Of a stretch of 21,796 bases of DNA, positions 1 through 7,024 are shown piece by piece. Under the pieces are notes generated by a model. That model searched no databases. It had not been told where the DNA came from and saw only the letters and a list, made by a program, of their open reading frames with translations. How positions within the stretch are numbered: position 1 is the first letter of the stretch; the number at the start of each line of letters is the position of its first letter. This DNA comes from Anaerolineales bacterium (GTDB lineage: Bacteria; Chloroflexota; Anaerolineae; 4572-78; J111): assembly GCA_012032575.1 (NCBI GenBank), contig JAAUSP010000057.1, positions 1 to 21,796 on the forward strand, written 5' to 3'. The position numbers and the translations under genes are program-made.

Positions 1-1
1 C

Positions 2-631
2 TTGCTGCGGCAGGCCGGCGAGCGTTACGAGGTCAGCCATAGTTTGATCCACAGCTATGCCCGCCAGCAGTTGCCGGCTCCGGCTAAAAGCATCCGGCGG
101 CTGGCTGCCTGTTATGTCGCCCTGGCCTGGGAACAGAGCGCCCTGGGACGCGAGGGGTATGCTCGTCTGGATGCCGACCGGCCCCATTTGCTGCGGGTTT
201 TAACCGGCTGCGTTGAGCAGGAAGAGTGGGAGGCCGCTTATGGCCTGGCCGCCGCCATTGAGGAATATCTGGATCGGCAGGAATACCTGGCCGAGCGGGT
301 CATTGCCAACGAAGTGGGCCTGATGGCCGCCTGGCAGTTGGGCCGGCCCAACGAAGGCGACTGGCTGGGTAATCTGGGCGACACCTATCGCACGATGGGC
401 CATGCCCGCTGGGCCATCGAGCATTTTGAGCAGGCTCTCAACACCGCCCGCCAAAACGGTGACCGCCACAGCGAGGGCAACAGCCTGGGCAATCTCGGAT
501 TAGCCTACCGCGACCTGGGGCAAACCGAGCGGGCCGGACAATATCTGCGACAGGCGCTCGCGATCTTTGAAAAAGTTCGCTCCCCCAGCGCCGATTACGT
601 GCGCCAGTGGTTGTCCGAGCTGGAAGATTGA
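2..631 (+). CDS. C-terminal part of a TPR-containing ATPase/regulator-type protein (5' end outside window)
   Basis: The reading frame is open from the left edge, so the true start lies upstream and only the last ~209 residues are visible. Residues ~55-70 (Leu-Asp-Ala-Asp-Arg-Pro followed by a Leu-rich helix) resemble the helical region after the NB-ARC/AAA-type ATPase module in large signal-transduction proteins. Residues ~118-195 contain two tetratricopeptide repeats with the usual Gly-Asn-Leu-Gly...Tyr and Ala-x-x-x-Phe/Leu-x-Gln-Ala-Leu pattern. Such C-terminal TPRs mediate protein contacts in AfsR/NB-ARC-like proteins. The ATPase itself is not in the window, so that assignment is inference. 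The stop (TGA, 629-631) abuts a heptamer inverted repeat that separates this gene from the convergent MFS gene. Confidence 0.7.
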   Translation: MLRQAGERYEVSHSLIHSYARQQLPAPAKSIRRLAACYVALAWEQSALGREGYARLDADRPHLLRVLTGCVEQEEWEAAYGLAAAIEEYLDRQEYLAERVIANEVGLMAAWQLGRPNEGDWLGNLGDTYRTMGHARWAIEHFEQALNTARQNGDRHSEGNSLGNLGLAYRDLGQTERAGQYLRQALAIFEKVRSPSADYVRQWLSELED

Positions 632-632
632 C

Positions 633-697
633 AGAGATTAGAGATTGGAGATTCGGGCTAATAATCTCCAATCTCCAATCTCTAATCTCTAATCTCC
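633..697. repeat. Heptamer inverted repeat between convergent genes
   Basis: The left arm 633-653 is three 7-nt units (AGAGATT, AGAGATT, GGAGATT). After a 9-nt spacer come five units of AATCTC[C/T] (663-697). Positions 670-690 are the exact reverse complement of the left arm, a perfect 21-bp stem. It lies between two convergent stop codons, where a bidirectional terminator would sit, but it lacks a GC-rich stem and T-tract. I class it with the other short-period palindromic arrays of this window. Confidence 0.85.
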
Positions 698-705
698 CAG
701 ACTGC

Positions 706-1908
706 CTAATCGCTCCCCCGACTGCTCAGGCGAGAGATAAGCCAGACCCCAATCACCAGGCAGGCTCCGGCAGTTACGCCGAACATAGGACGGAGGCCGA
801 GCGCGTCGGCCAGGATGCCGCTCAACCACGGCCCGGCGAACATGCCGCTGGCGTACACCGACTGGTGCAGGCCAATAGCCGTCGTCCGTTCCGTGTCGCT
901 GACGTAGCGAATGCTCAAGCCCATCAACACCGGGTTATTAATCCCCTGAGCCAGCCCCAAGCAAAATTGAGCCACAAACAGCACGGCCAGCGAAGGGGCC
1001 AGGGCGGCTATCCCAATCCCCACCGCCTGCAAGCCAAAACTCAGATAGACCAACTGCCGCGATCCCACCCGGTTGGCTAAAGCTGAAGCCGCCAGGTTGC
1101 CCAAAGCAATGACCCCCAAGTGCATGCTCAACATCATACTTTGGGTCGTGCCGGTCCCGCCCAATGTTTTGGCCAGGATGGGCATAAAGCTAAAGGTGAT
1201 GCCCCAATCGGCGTATTGACTCACCGCGGCCAGAAGGGCCGGCAGCAGGACATCTTTGCGGGTAATCAGGCGGCCCGTACTGCCCAGCGCCGGCTGCACC
1301 GAAGGGCGGCGCGGTTCCCGAATGGGCAGCACCAGCAGAATGGCCAGTATCGCCACCCCAGCCGCCAGAAAAAAGGCCAGCGAATAACCGCCCCACTCGT
1401 TGAGCGAGCCGGTCAGACCGGTCCCGGTCATCCGGGCCAGCGAACTGACAAACATAAGGATAGCCGTGGCTCGCACCGCTTCAGCAGCGGGAAACTGGCT
1501 ACTAAAAACGGCCACCAGCGGCACCCACGTTCCGGCAGCCAGACCGGTGACAGCCCGCCCTGCCAGCAAGCCGTTGGCGCTGTCAGCCTGGGCAATCAGC
1601 CACGCCCCCAGCGCTGACATGCTCAAACAAACCACGATAAACGGTTTGCGCCAGCCCAGCCAATCGGCGGCAATGCCGATGGGCAAGCGCACCAGCGCCT
1701 GCCACAAGCCGTACATCGAGAGAATGACGCCTACCGTCGCCAGGTCGGTCACTTTGCTTTGCACATAGGTAGGCAGCGTGGGGATATACAAATAGAGGGA
1801 AACCCAATAGAGAAAAGCGACAACAATATACAGCCCGATTGCCAGCCGGGGGCGGCTACCACTCAGAGGCGAAGCGGCTGTTGTGGTGGCAGTTAAAATT
1901 TTGTTCAT
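706..1908 (-). CDS. MFS transporter, about 12 membrane segments
   Basis: This 400-residue protein has the hydrophobic periodicity of a Major Facilitator Superfamily carrier: two halves of about six helices each, separated by a basic loop near residue 200 (Pro-Ile-Arg-Glu-Pro-Arg-Arg). The first membrane helix begins about residue 23. A motif-A-like loop between helices 2 and 3 reads Ile-Gly-Ile-Ala-Ala-Asp-Trp-Leu-Gly-Trp-Arg-Lys, close to the canonical G-x-x-x-D-x-x-G-R-R/K. The substrate cannot be read from sequence. It is the last minus-strand gene after the uronate genes and the alpha/beta hydrolase, so a role in sugar-acid uptake or product export is possible, but a 107-bp gap with a small hairpin separates it and it may be independent. 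No strong ribosome binding site precedes the ATG; a weak GGGG is close to it. Confidence 0.85.
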   Translation of the reverse strand: MNKILTATTTAASPLSGSRPRLAIGLYIVVAFLYWVSLYLYIPTLPTYVQSKVTDLATVGVILSMYGLWQALVRLPIGIAADWLGWRKPFIVVCLSMSALGAWLIAQADSANGLLAGRAVTGLAAGTWVPLVAVFSSQFPAAEAVRATAILMFVSSLARMTGTGLTGSLNEWGGYSLAFFLAAGVAILAILLVLPIREPRRPSVQPALGSTGRLITRKDVLLPALLAAVSQYADWGITFSFMPILAKTLGGTGTTQSMMLSMHLGVIALGNLAASALANRVGSRQLVYLSFGLQAVGIGIAALAPSLAVLFVAQFCLGLAQGINNPVLMGLSIRYVSDTERTTAIGLHQSVYASGMFAGPWLSGILADALGLRPMFGVTAGACLVIGVWLISRLSSRGSD

Positions 1909-1975
1909 AACCCCGGAACTCCAGGAAAGAGAGATTTTGCAGCGTGGTTGAGAAACAGAAGCAGTTTCCTGCTGA

Positions 1976-1994
1976 GGTTACGAACATTGTAACC
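1976..1994. promoter_or_regulatory. Small palindrome upstream of the MFS gene
   Basis: GGTTAC (1976-1981) and GTAACC (1989-1994) form a 6-bp inverted repeat around a 7-nt centre in the 107-bp gap between the MFS start and the alpha/beta hydrolase stop. It could be an operator or a weak hairpin. Nothing else recognisable was seen in this gap. Confidence 0.25.
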
Positions 1995-2015
1995 CATTAG
2001 CCAAACCAGGCCATT

Positions 2016-2891
2016 CTACCTGGCCGAAATATCAACACCCCAAATTCCATGCTGTGCCTGTAAAAACAACTCGGCCAGCGCGTTGGGACGATGAACGTGG
2101 ATATCGTGGTCGGTGGCGGGGAACCAGTGGGCTTCAGAGCGGGGCAGGCCGGTTTGGGCGGCGGCCACCAACTTACGTTTGCGCTCGCTCCAATCGTCGC
2201 CGCTGTGGGCCACGCAGATAAGCACCGGCGCTGTCACCTGGGGATAGAGGGTTTGGGGGCGTTGATCCCACATGGCCTGCAAAATAGCCATGTGATTGGC
2301 TAGATCAAGCTGGCGGCGAATCGTGCCATCGGGCAGGGTCTCAAAATTGGCCAGGGTGGCCTCGATTCCCTCATCAGTCCAGTCGGCGTGGCTGACCCGG
2401 ATACTCTGTTTCAAAATCTCACGGGGCGTACCGTTCAAATCAGGTGGTCTTAATTCGGCGGCGACGGATTCCCAGGTGGCATTGGGCCTGGCCTGGAGAT
2501 CGAGAAAGCCGCCATCCACAAAGCCTAATCCACGGGCCAGATCAGGATAACGTGCGCCGAATTCCAGCACCACATTGCCGCCCCACGATTGACCGACCAC
2601 AATCGGCTGCTCCAGCGACAGGGCCGCCAAAAGCCGGGACAGGTCGGCGGTAATCGTCGCAAAATCATAACCCTCAGAGGGTTTGTCGCTCAGGCCGTGG
2701 CCGCGCTGGTCAACCGTCACCACCCGGTGCCCGGCCGCGGCCAGGCAAGCCGCTACCGCCTCCCAGGTCCGGCAGTTGCTCGACAGGCCGTGCAGCAGCA
2801 CAAAAGGCGTTTGGTCCCCCGGCCATTCGCGCACATGCAGGCGCAAGCCAATGTCAACAAAGTGGTTTTGAAAGGGCATCGGCACCCCCAT
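2016..2891 (-). CDS. Alpha/beta hydrolase fold protein
   Basis: A 291-residue cytoplasmic alpha/beta hydrolase with no signal peptide. The oxyanion-hole His-Gly is at residues 34-35 (Leu-Leu-His-Gly). The nucleophile elbow Gly-Gln-Ser-Trp-Gly-Gly places the catalytic Ser at residue 102. The Asp-Gln-Arg-Gly-His-Gly-x-Ser block (61-68) is typical of the esterase/lactonase/haloperoxidase branch. The C-terminal Thr-Asp-His-Asp-Ile-His segment supplies the His, and an Asp near residue 237 is the likely acid. The substrate is unknown. Position after sugar-acid genes makes a lactonase or esterase role plausible, but this is inference. Two starts are possible: Met1, directly after AGGA, or Met5, preceded by GGGGGTG; both keep the domain intact. 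A heptamer palindrome separates it from the LarA-like gene upstream. Confidence 0.85.
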   Translation of the reverse strand: MGVPMPFQNHFVDIGLRLHVREWPGDQTPFVLLHGLSSNCRTWEAVAACLAAAGHRVVTVDQRGHGLSDKPSEGYDFATITADLSRLLAALSLEQPIVVGQSWGGNVVLEFGARYPDLARGLGFVDGGFLDLQARPNATWESVAAELRPPDLNGTPREILKQSIRVSHADWTDEGIEATLANFETLPDGTIRRQLDLANHMAILQAMWDQRPQTLYPQVTAPVLICVAHSGDDWSERKRKLVAAAQTGLPRSEAHWFPATDHDIHVHRPNALAELFLQAQHGIWGVDISAR

Positions 2892-2909
2892 TCCTCAATA
2901 CTCAATCTC

Positions 2910-2964
2910 GTGAGACGTGATGCGTGATGCGTGAAAAGTCATTCATCACGCATCACGTATCACG
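2910..2964. repeat. Heptamer inverted repeat (GTGATGC family)
   Basis: Left array: GTGAGAC, GTGATGC, GTGATGC, GTGAAAA (2910-2937). Right array: CATCACG, CATCACG, TATCACG (2944-2964). Arms 2916-2934 and 2946-2964 pair over 19 bp with one mismatch. The right arm is identical to one arm of the palindrome at 9354-9403, so the two are copies of one element. It lies between two genes transcribed in the same direction, which argues against it being only a terminator of convergent genes. Confidence 0.85.
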
Positions 2965-2978
2965 AATCTTGGAACTCT

Positions 2979-4250
2979 TTACGGCTGCCCATTTTTGGGC
3001 TTGAGGCGATACAACAACTCGCCCGCTTTTGGCACCAACAAGATACCTTCGGCTTCGCGGCCGCGCCATTCGTCGAGGTTGAGGCTGTCGGGGTCGAGAT
3101 AGCCCAGGGAAAGGTTGCGGCAGCGCTCCTCCGGGATACGAGTGGCGAGAGTCACTTTGATGCGCGGCGACTCGACCCCGGTGGCGGCATCGTACTCGCC
3201 GATGCCGCGCAGGTGGGTACTGTGGGCCAGCACGCCGCCGGGATAATGCCTGAATTTGTCCCACTGCTTCAAAAAGTAATCGCGCACATGGTAGCCAATT
3301 TCGTCCAGCAGTTTACCATGCGTGTAGCTGATCTCGTCAATGTGGGGGGCGTAAATCACCACCTCGCCGCCGTCGGCGATGGCCGGCTCCATTTTGTACA
3401 TACCTTTGGCCGCCGTCCAGATGTCGTCGTACATTTTCGGCATCACCGACAGGACTCGTTGATAGGGCCGGTCAATAAAGGTGACGTGCAGTTTGGCGGA
3501 CAGATCGGCGGCGGCTTCATAGGCTTCTTCCGGCGTGCCGATATACAGCCCGGCCAAATCCTCGCCTTTGACGACCAAGCTAAAGCATAATTTAGGCCGG
3601 TCAATAAAAGCGGCGGCTTTGTCAATCACCCGGCGCACCGGGGTGTGCTTGGTGCCGATGACATCGTAGCTGGTGATAACCGCGCCCAGCCAGTGCGAAA
3701 AGTTGATTACCTCCGGCCCGCCAATGCCGGGGAAAAAGTATTTGTTGCCGCCCGAAAAACCGACCACCTCGTGTGGGAAGGTGGGGCCGCAGACGATAAG
3801 CTGGTCGTAGTCGAAGACCATTTTGTTGAGGCGGACATCCACCGCCTGGTTCATCAGGCCGCCGGTGATTTCTTCGATCTCGGCCGGGGTAATCTGGCCC
3901 AGGGTAATAAAGGTTTCGGGCAGGTCCCAGCGATGGTTAAAAATATTCACCCTGGCATATTTGCCGGCTCGCTCCTCCGGGGTCAGGCCGACCAGCGTGT
4001 TGATGGCCGACTCGCTCATGGCCTGGTGAGTGCCCAGGGCAATCAGATAATCGAGCGCCGCTACGTTATCGCCCAGATATTCATAAAACAAGCGGAACAT
4101 CTGAGGAATAGGCGCGGTGCGCGTGCCGTCGGGGATAATGATCAGCACCCGCTTGCCGCTCAAATTGACCTGCGCCAGGGCTGCCGCCACTACTTCGCGG
4201 ACTTCTGCCTCCGTTAAATATTGGTTTTCGTAACCTTTGCCAGCTAACAT
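2979..4250 (-). CDS. LarA-family nickel-pincer racemase/epimerase homologue (DUF2088)
   Basis: A 423-residue member of the lactate racemase (LarA) superfamily, whose members use a nickel-pincer nucleotide cofactor to racemise or epimerise 2-hydroxy acids by hydride transfer. Visible motifs are Asp-Gly-Thr-Arg-Thr (41-45), Gly-Thr-His-Gln-Ala-Met (73-78), His-Arg-Trp-Asp (106-109), and Phe-Ser-Gly-Gly-Asn-Lys...Pro-Gly-Ile (165-176). His160, Lys170 and His186 have the same spacing as the metal, pincer and catalytic residues His174/Lys184/His200 of Lactobacillus LarA. Characterised relatives include malate, phenyllactate and short-chain hydroxyacid racemases and D-gluconate 2-epimerases. Next to fructuronate reductase, which makes mannonate, a mannonate/gluconate 2-epimerase is my preferred guess. 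No cofactor-synthesis genes (larB, larC, larE) are in the window. A strong AGGAGG precedes the ATG. Confidence 0.85.
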   Translation of the reverse strand: MLAGKGYENQYLTEAEVREVVAAALAQVNLSGKRVLIIIPDGTRTAPIPQMFRLFYEYLGDNVAALDYLIALGTHQAMSESAINTLVGLTPEERAGKYARVNIFNHRWDLPETFITLGQITPAEIEEITGGLMNQAVDVRLNKMVFDYDQLIVCGPTFPHEVVGFSGGNKYFFPGIGGPEVINFSHWLGAVITSYDVIGTKHTPVRRVIDKAAAFIDRPKLCFSLVVKGEDLAGLYIGTPEEAYEAAADLSAKLHVTFIDRPYQRVLSVMPKMYDDIWTAAKGMYKMEPAIADGGEVVIYAPHIDEISYTHGKLLDEIGYHVRDYFLKQWDKFRHYPGGVLAHSTHLRGIGEYDAATGVESPRIKVTLATRIPEERCRNLSLGYLDPDSLNLDEWRGREAEGILLVPKAGELLYRLKPKNGQP

Positions 4251-4277
4251 AATTCCTCCTGTAAAAATGGCTGGTAC

Positions 4278-4357
4278 ATGTCACTGCGAACCGAAGGCGA
4301 AGCAGTCTCCCACTTCGGAGAGGGAGATTGCTTCGGCCTATGGCCTCGCAATGACAT
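4278..4357. repeat. 80-bp palindromic REP-like repeat, copy 1
   Basis: The element starts ATGTCACTGCGAACC and ends CTCGCAATGACAT. Its two halves pair as a long imperfect hairpin, with internal GAAGC/GCTTC pairing and an apical variable segment (about 4311-4322). Similar CATTGCGAGG...GAAGCAATCT palindromes are widespread intergenic repeats in many bacterial phyla and often create spurious ORFs. It lies 27 bp upstream of the LarA-like start and so could sit in the transcript leader. Confidence 0.85.
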
Positions 4358-4365
4358 TTGTATCT

Positions 4366-4445
4366 ATGTCACTGCGAACCGAAGGCGAAGCAGTCTCCTA
4401 TCCTAGATAGTGAGATTGCTTCGGCCTACGGCCTCGCAATGACAT
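4366..4445. repeat. 80-bp palindromic REP-like repeat, copy 2
   Basis: The second copy is in the same orientation, 8 bp after the first. Its outer arms are nearly identical to copy 1 (Y/R change at the CCTACGG position), but its apical loop differs (4399-4410). Differing loops and conserved stems are the signature of an element kept by its secondary structure or of independent insertions. It ends 23 bp before the stop codon of the SDR gene. Confidence 0.85.
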
Positions 4446-4468
4446 ATTCTTTTCTTCGCCGCCTCGCC

Positions 4469-5300
4469 TCACACCCCGCTAAAGGCCGAGAAACCGCCGT
4501 CCACCGGCACGACGATTCCGGTGACAAACGCCGAAGCGGGCGAGAGCAGCCACATCATCGTCCCCAGTAAATCTTCGGCGGTCCCAAAACGGGCCATCGG
4601 CGTGTGAGAGATGATGCTTTGACCGCGGGCGGTCAATTCGCCGGTTTCTTTGTCGGTCAGCAAAAAGCGATTCTGCTCGGTCAAAACGAAGCCGGGGGCA
4701 ATGGCATTGACCCGGATGCGGGGCGAATATTCCTGGGCCATATGCACCGCCAGCCACTGCGTAAAATTACTCACCCCGGCTTTGGCCGCCGAATAAGCCG
4801 GGATGCGGGTCAGCGGGCGAAAGGCGTTCATCGAGGAAACATTGAGAATCACCCCCTCGCCCTGCTCGACCATATATTTGCCAAAACCTGGCTGGGCAGA
4901 ATCGTCCCCAGCAAATTAAGATCAAAAACAAAACGCAGGGCATCCGGCGGCAGGTCGAAAAAGGATTGGTTGGGATTGGTGGTGGCGCGAGGACTGTTCC
5001 CGCCCGCTCCGTTGATGAGGCAGTCAATCCGGCCAAACGTGTCCATAATTTTTCGGCGGCCTGCTGGAGAACTTCCGGGTCGAGCACATCGCCGTACACC
5101 ACGATAGCTTCGCCAACACTGGTGTCAAAGCGGTGCATCAGCCGTTCGGCCAGGGCCGGGTCGCGATCCACAATAGCCACGCTGGCCCCACAGCCAACCA
5201 GCGCGCAGGCCATCTCGCCCCCCAAAATTCCGGCTCCCCCGGTGATCACAATCGAGCGGCCGGTAAAATCGTACATTTTGCTTAATTCAGCTAAGTCCAT
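4469..5300 (-). CDS. uxuB: Fructuronate reductase-type short-chain dehydrogenase (D-mannonate oxidoreductase), two apparent frameshifts
   Basis: An SDR-fold enzyme that would interconvert D-fructuronate and D-mannonate with NAD(H). Pieces in three frames join into one ~277-residue protein, the length of the Bacillus YjmF type. The N-terminus has the Thr-Gly-Gly-Ala-Gly-Ile-Leu-Gly nucleotide motif (20-27), followed by Asn-Gly-Ala-Gly-Gly-Asn, catalytic Ser in Asn-Val-Ser-Ser, and Tyr-Ser-Ala-Ala-Lys. The Ser-Met-Asn-Ala-Phe-Arg-Pro-Leu-Thr and Asp-Gly-Gly-Phe-Ser-Ala-Phe-Ser-Gly-Val blocks fit the mannonate oxidoreductase group rather than generic SDRs. The frame is lost at an A-run in the gene (T5 on plus, 5049-5053) and again at a T-run (A4 on plus, 4883-4886). 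Restoring one base at each gives an uninterrupted protein. GGAG precedes the ATG. It follows uxaE, which supplies its substrate. Confidence 0.8.
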
Positions 5301-5347
5301 AATAGATCTCCAAGTTTAAGTTGCGCCCATAAGGGCCTTGAGCGATG

Positions 5348-5417
5348 TTGCGTCTTGCGTCTTCCGTTTAGTGTCTGACCACTGATCACTGACTACTGAT
5401 GACTGGCTACTGTCCAA
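5348..5417. repeat. Composite heptamer tandem array downstream of uxaE
   Basis: Ten consecutive 7-nt units: TTGCGTC, TTGCGTC, TTCCGTT, TAGTGTC, TGACCAC, TGATCAC, TGACTAC, TGATGAC, TGGCTAC, TGTCCAA. The first part resembles the GCGTNTT family at 8283-8345. The second (TGANNAC) reads CAGTNRT on the minus strand, like the short tandemly repeated repetitive heptamers known from cyanobacteria. The stop codon of uxaE (TAG, 5407-5409) lies inside the array. Confidence 0.8.
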
Positions 5418-6945
5418 ACGGGCTGAGATGTTTATCAAAATGCTTTTCGAGCATCTGGTAGTAGGTTTCTTCGTTGCCTCGCAGGGCCGCAAAGAAAGGT
5501 TCGCGGAAAGTAGGATGGGCCAGCACCGAGCCAAAAGTGACGTGCAGGACTTCCCGCCCGTGAAAATCATCGAGCAGGGTGGCCAGCTTGTCGTCCGGCC
5601 ACTGGGTGATGTCGGGCACTTTGGACGCCTCAGCGGAAACGTGATAGGTGGCCCGGTCGGTTGGGTAGCGATCCAGGGCAAAGGCGACAATCTCGCGGAA
5701 AAGGGCCGGGTTCAGCACGGCGATGGCTCGCAGCGCTTCCAGATAACTCGTCCCGGCGGTTTTGAGGTGGACCAATTCGCCGGCCACCCTGGCAGCGATG
5801 GGATAAATGCTGAATTTATCGGAGCCGGAGTGCAAACTGAGTTTGTACGGGCCGTAGGTTTTGGCCACGGCGAAATGGCGGGCAAAGGATTTTTCAAATT
5901 CGGCCAGGTCGCCCTTGTAATCCACGCCCTTCTCAAACTCGCCCACGTAACGCGGGGCCAGGCTGACCCATTTGACGCCCAGCCGCTTGAGTTCATGCAC
6001 AATGTAAACGTGCTCGGCCAGGGTGGTGATGGTTTCGGTTTCGTCCACACTCATCTCCAGTTCAAAAGGCAGGTCTCCCTTGCCTCGGCCAGGTGGCGGT
6101 ACATGCTGACCGTGTGGGCTACCGCTCGACCGTATTTGGCCGTCGCCCGAGCCAGTTCAACCGGGCTGATGGTCAGGCTGAAATCGCCCAGGTCAATGGG
6201 CTGGCCGGCCAGGCGGCGCTGCGTATCTTCGGGGTCGCTGTCGAGGACGTTCCAGGGCAGCGCTTCGATTTTGGGCTGTAGCTCGTCAATCGAGGCGGTG
6301 TTGGCGCTGTTGTCCACGTATTCGCCGGGATCAATGGTAAAAAAGGTATACCCGGCGGCCACACAGATATCAATATCGTGGGTCGTTTTCAGGTGGTCGG
6401 CGTCGGCCCCGAAGCCGTCACGCCAGCCTTCCTGAAAATGCCCCACATGGCCTCGTCCATCACCTGCTGGGGGGTGCGCCCGGTGCGGGCATTTTCGCGC
6501 ATGGACTGCTGGGCCAGGATGGGGGCCATCGTCGAGTGGCGAACAGCCCGGATATGGCCCGGCGTCGCCAGGCCCAGCCGGTCGCCGCAGCCAGCGGATT
6601 TGCGCAAGCCGAGTGGTTGGGCCACCAAAAAAGGCAGCACCGCCCGCAGCGCGGCGCGTTGGCCGGGGTGGTCGGACAGGTGGTCAGGGTCAGTTCCGTT
6701 CCGTCAACCGTGACAGATTTCGCCTGCCCGAAACCAGTCTCGCCGCTGACTGATAAAACGCCCAGATATTTGTCAGTGTCCTGTCGCCCCAAAAACAGCA
6801 ATTTTCCCTGAGCTACAGCGATCGAGCGGGAATAAACCGGCATCCCGCTGAGCGACTCCAACTCGACGGTCAGGGCCTTGGCCTCATTCTCCGGCGGGAC
6901 CGGGGCCAACTCATTTGCCTGAAGATACATTAATAAAGTCGTCAT
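5407..6945 (-). CDS. uxaE: Tagaturonate/fructuronate epimerase, three apparent frameshifts
   Basis: A UxaE-family enzyme that epimerises D-tagaturonate to D-fructuronate, as in Thermotoga. Four pieces in different frames join end to end into a ~513-residue protein. Recognisable family blocks are Gly-Cys-Gly-Asp-Arg-Leu-Gly-Leu-Ala-Thr-Pro-Gly-His, Met-Arg-Glu-Asn-Ala-Arg-Thr-Gly-Arg-Thr-Pro, Trp-Arg-Asp-Gly-Phe-Gly-Ala-Asp-Ala-Asp-His-Leu-Lys-Thr, Phe-Thr-Ile-Asp-Pro-Gly-Glu-Tyr-Val, and Ser-Leu-His-Ser-Gly-Ser-Asp-Lys-Phe. The breaks are near 6675-6695, at the A4 run 6435-6438, and near 6077-6087; adding one base at each restores the frame exactly. The start (ATG, 6943-6945) has AAGGA 12 nt upstream and is divergent from the GHMP kinase gene. 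It links tagaturonate from IolO to the SDR downstream. It is either a gene with sequencing errors or a young pseudogene. Confidence 0.85.
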
Positions 6946-6961
6946 GGCTTTAAATTCCTTT

Positions 6962-6989
6962 TTGTCTGCATAAAGAATGATACTATAAT
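6962..6989 (+). promoter_or_regulatory. Sigma70-type promoter for the GHMP kinase operon
   Basis: TTGTCT (6962-6967), a 16-bp spacer and a perfect TATAAT (6984-6989) lie 35 bp before the ATG at 7025, inside the 79-bp gap between divergent uxaE and the kinase gene. A GGAGG ribosome site is at 7016-7020. No convincing mirrored promoter for uxaE was identified on the minus strand, though TTGATT is present there. Confidence 0.65.
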
Positions 6990-7024
6990 CAAGGGGTTAT
7001 CCATTTTATGCTTTTGGAGGTTTT

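Noticed and set aside
4358..4570. Small ORF reading through the second palindromic repeat
   Set aside because: Its N-terminal Cys-His-Cys-Glu-Pro-Lys-Ala-Lys-Gln-Ser is the typical artefact of translating this repeat family.
4883..5053. Programmed ribosomal frameshifting in the SDR and uxaE genes
   Set aside because: There is no consistent slippery heptamer with downstream structure, many genes are affected, and both enzyme families are normally single-frame.
5428..6435. Long plus-strand ORF (335 codons) opposite uxaE
   Set aside because: It is a shadow of the frameshifted uxaE gene, with low-complexity Gly/Gln-rich translation and no family motifs, while the minus strand carries conserved UxaE blocks.
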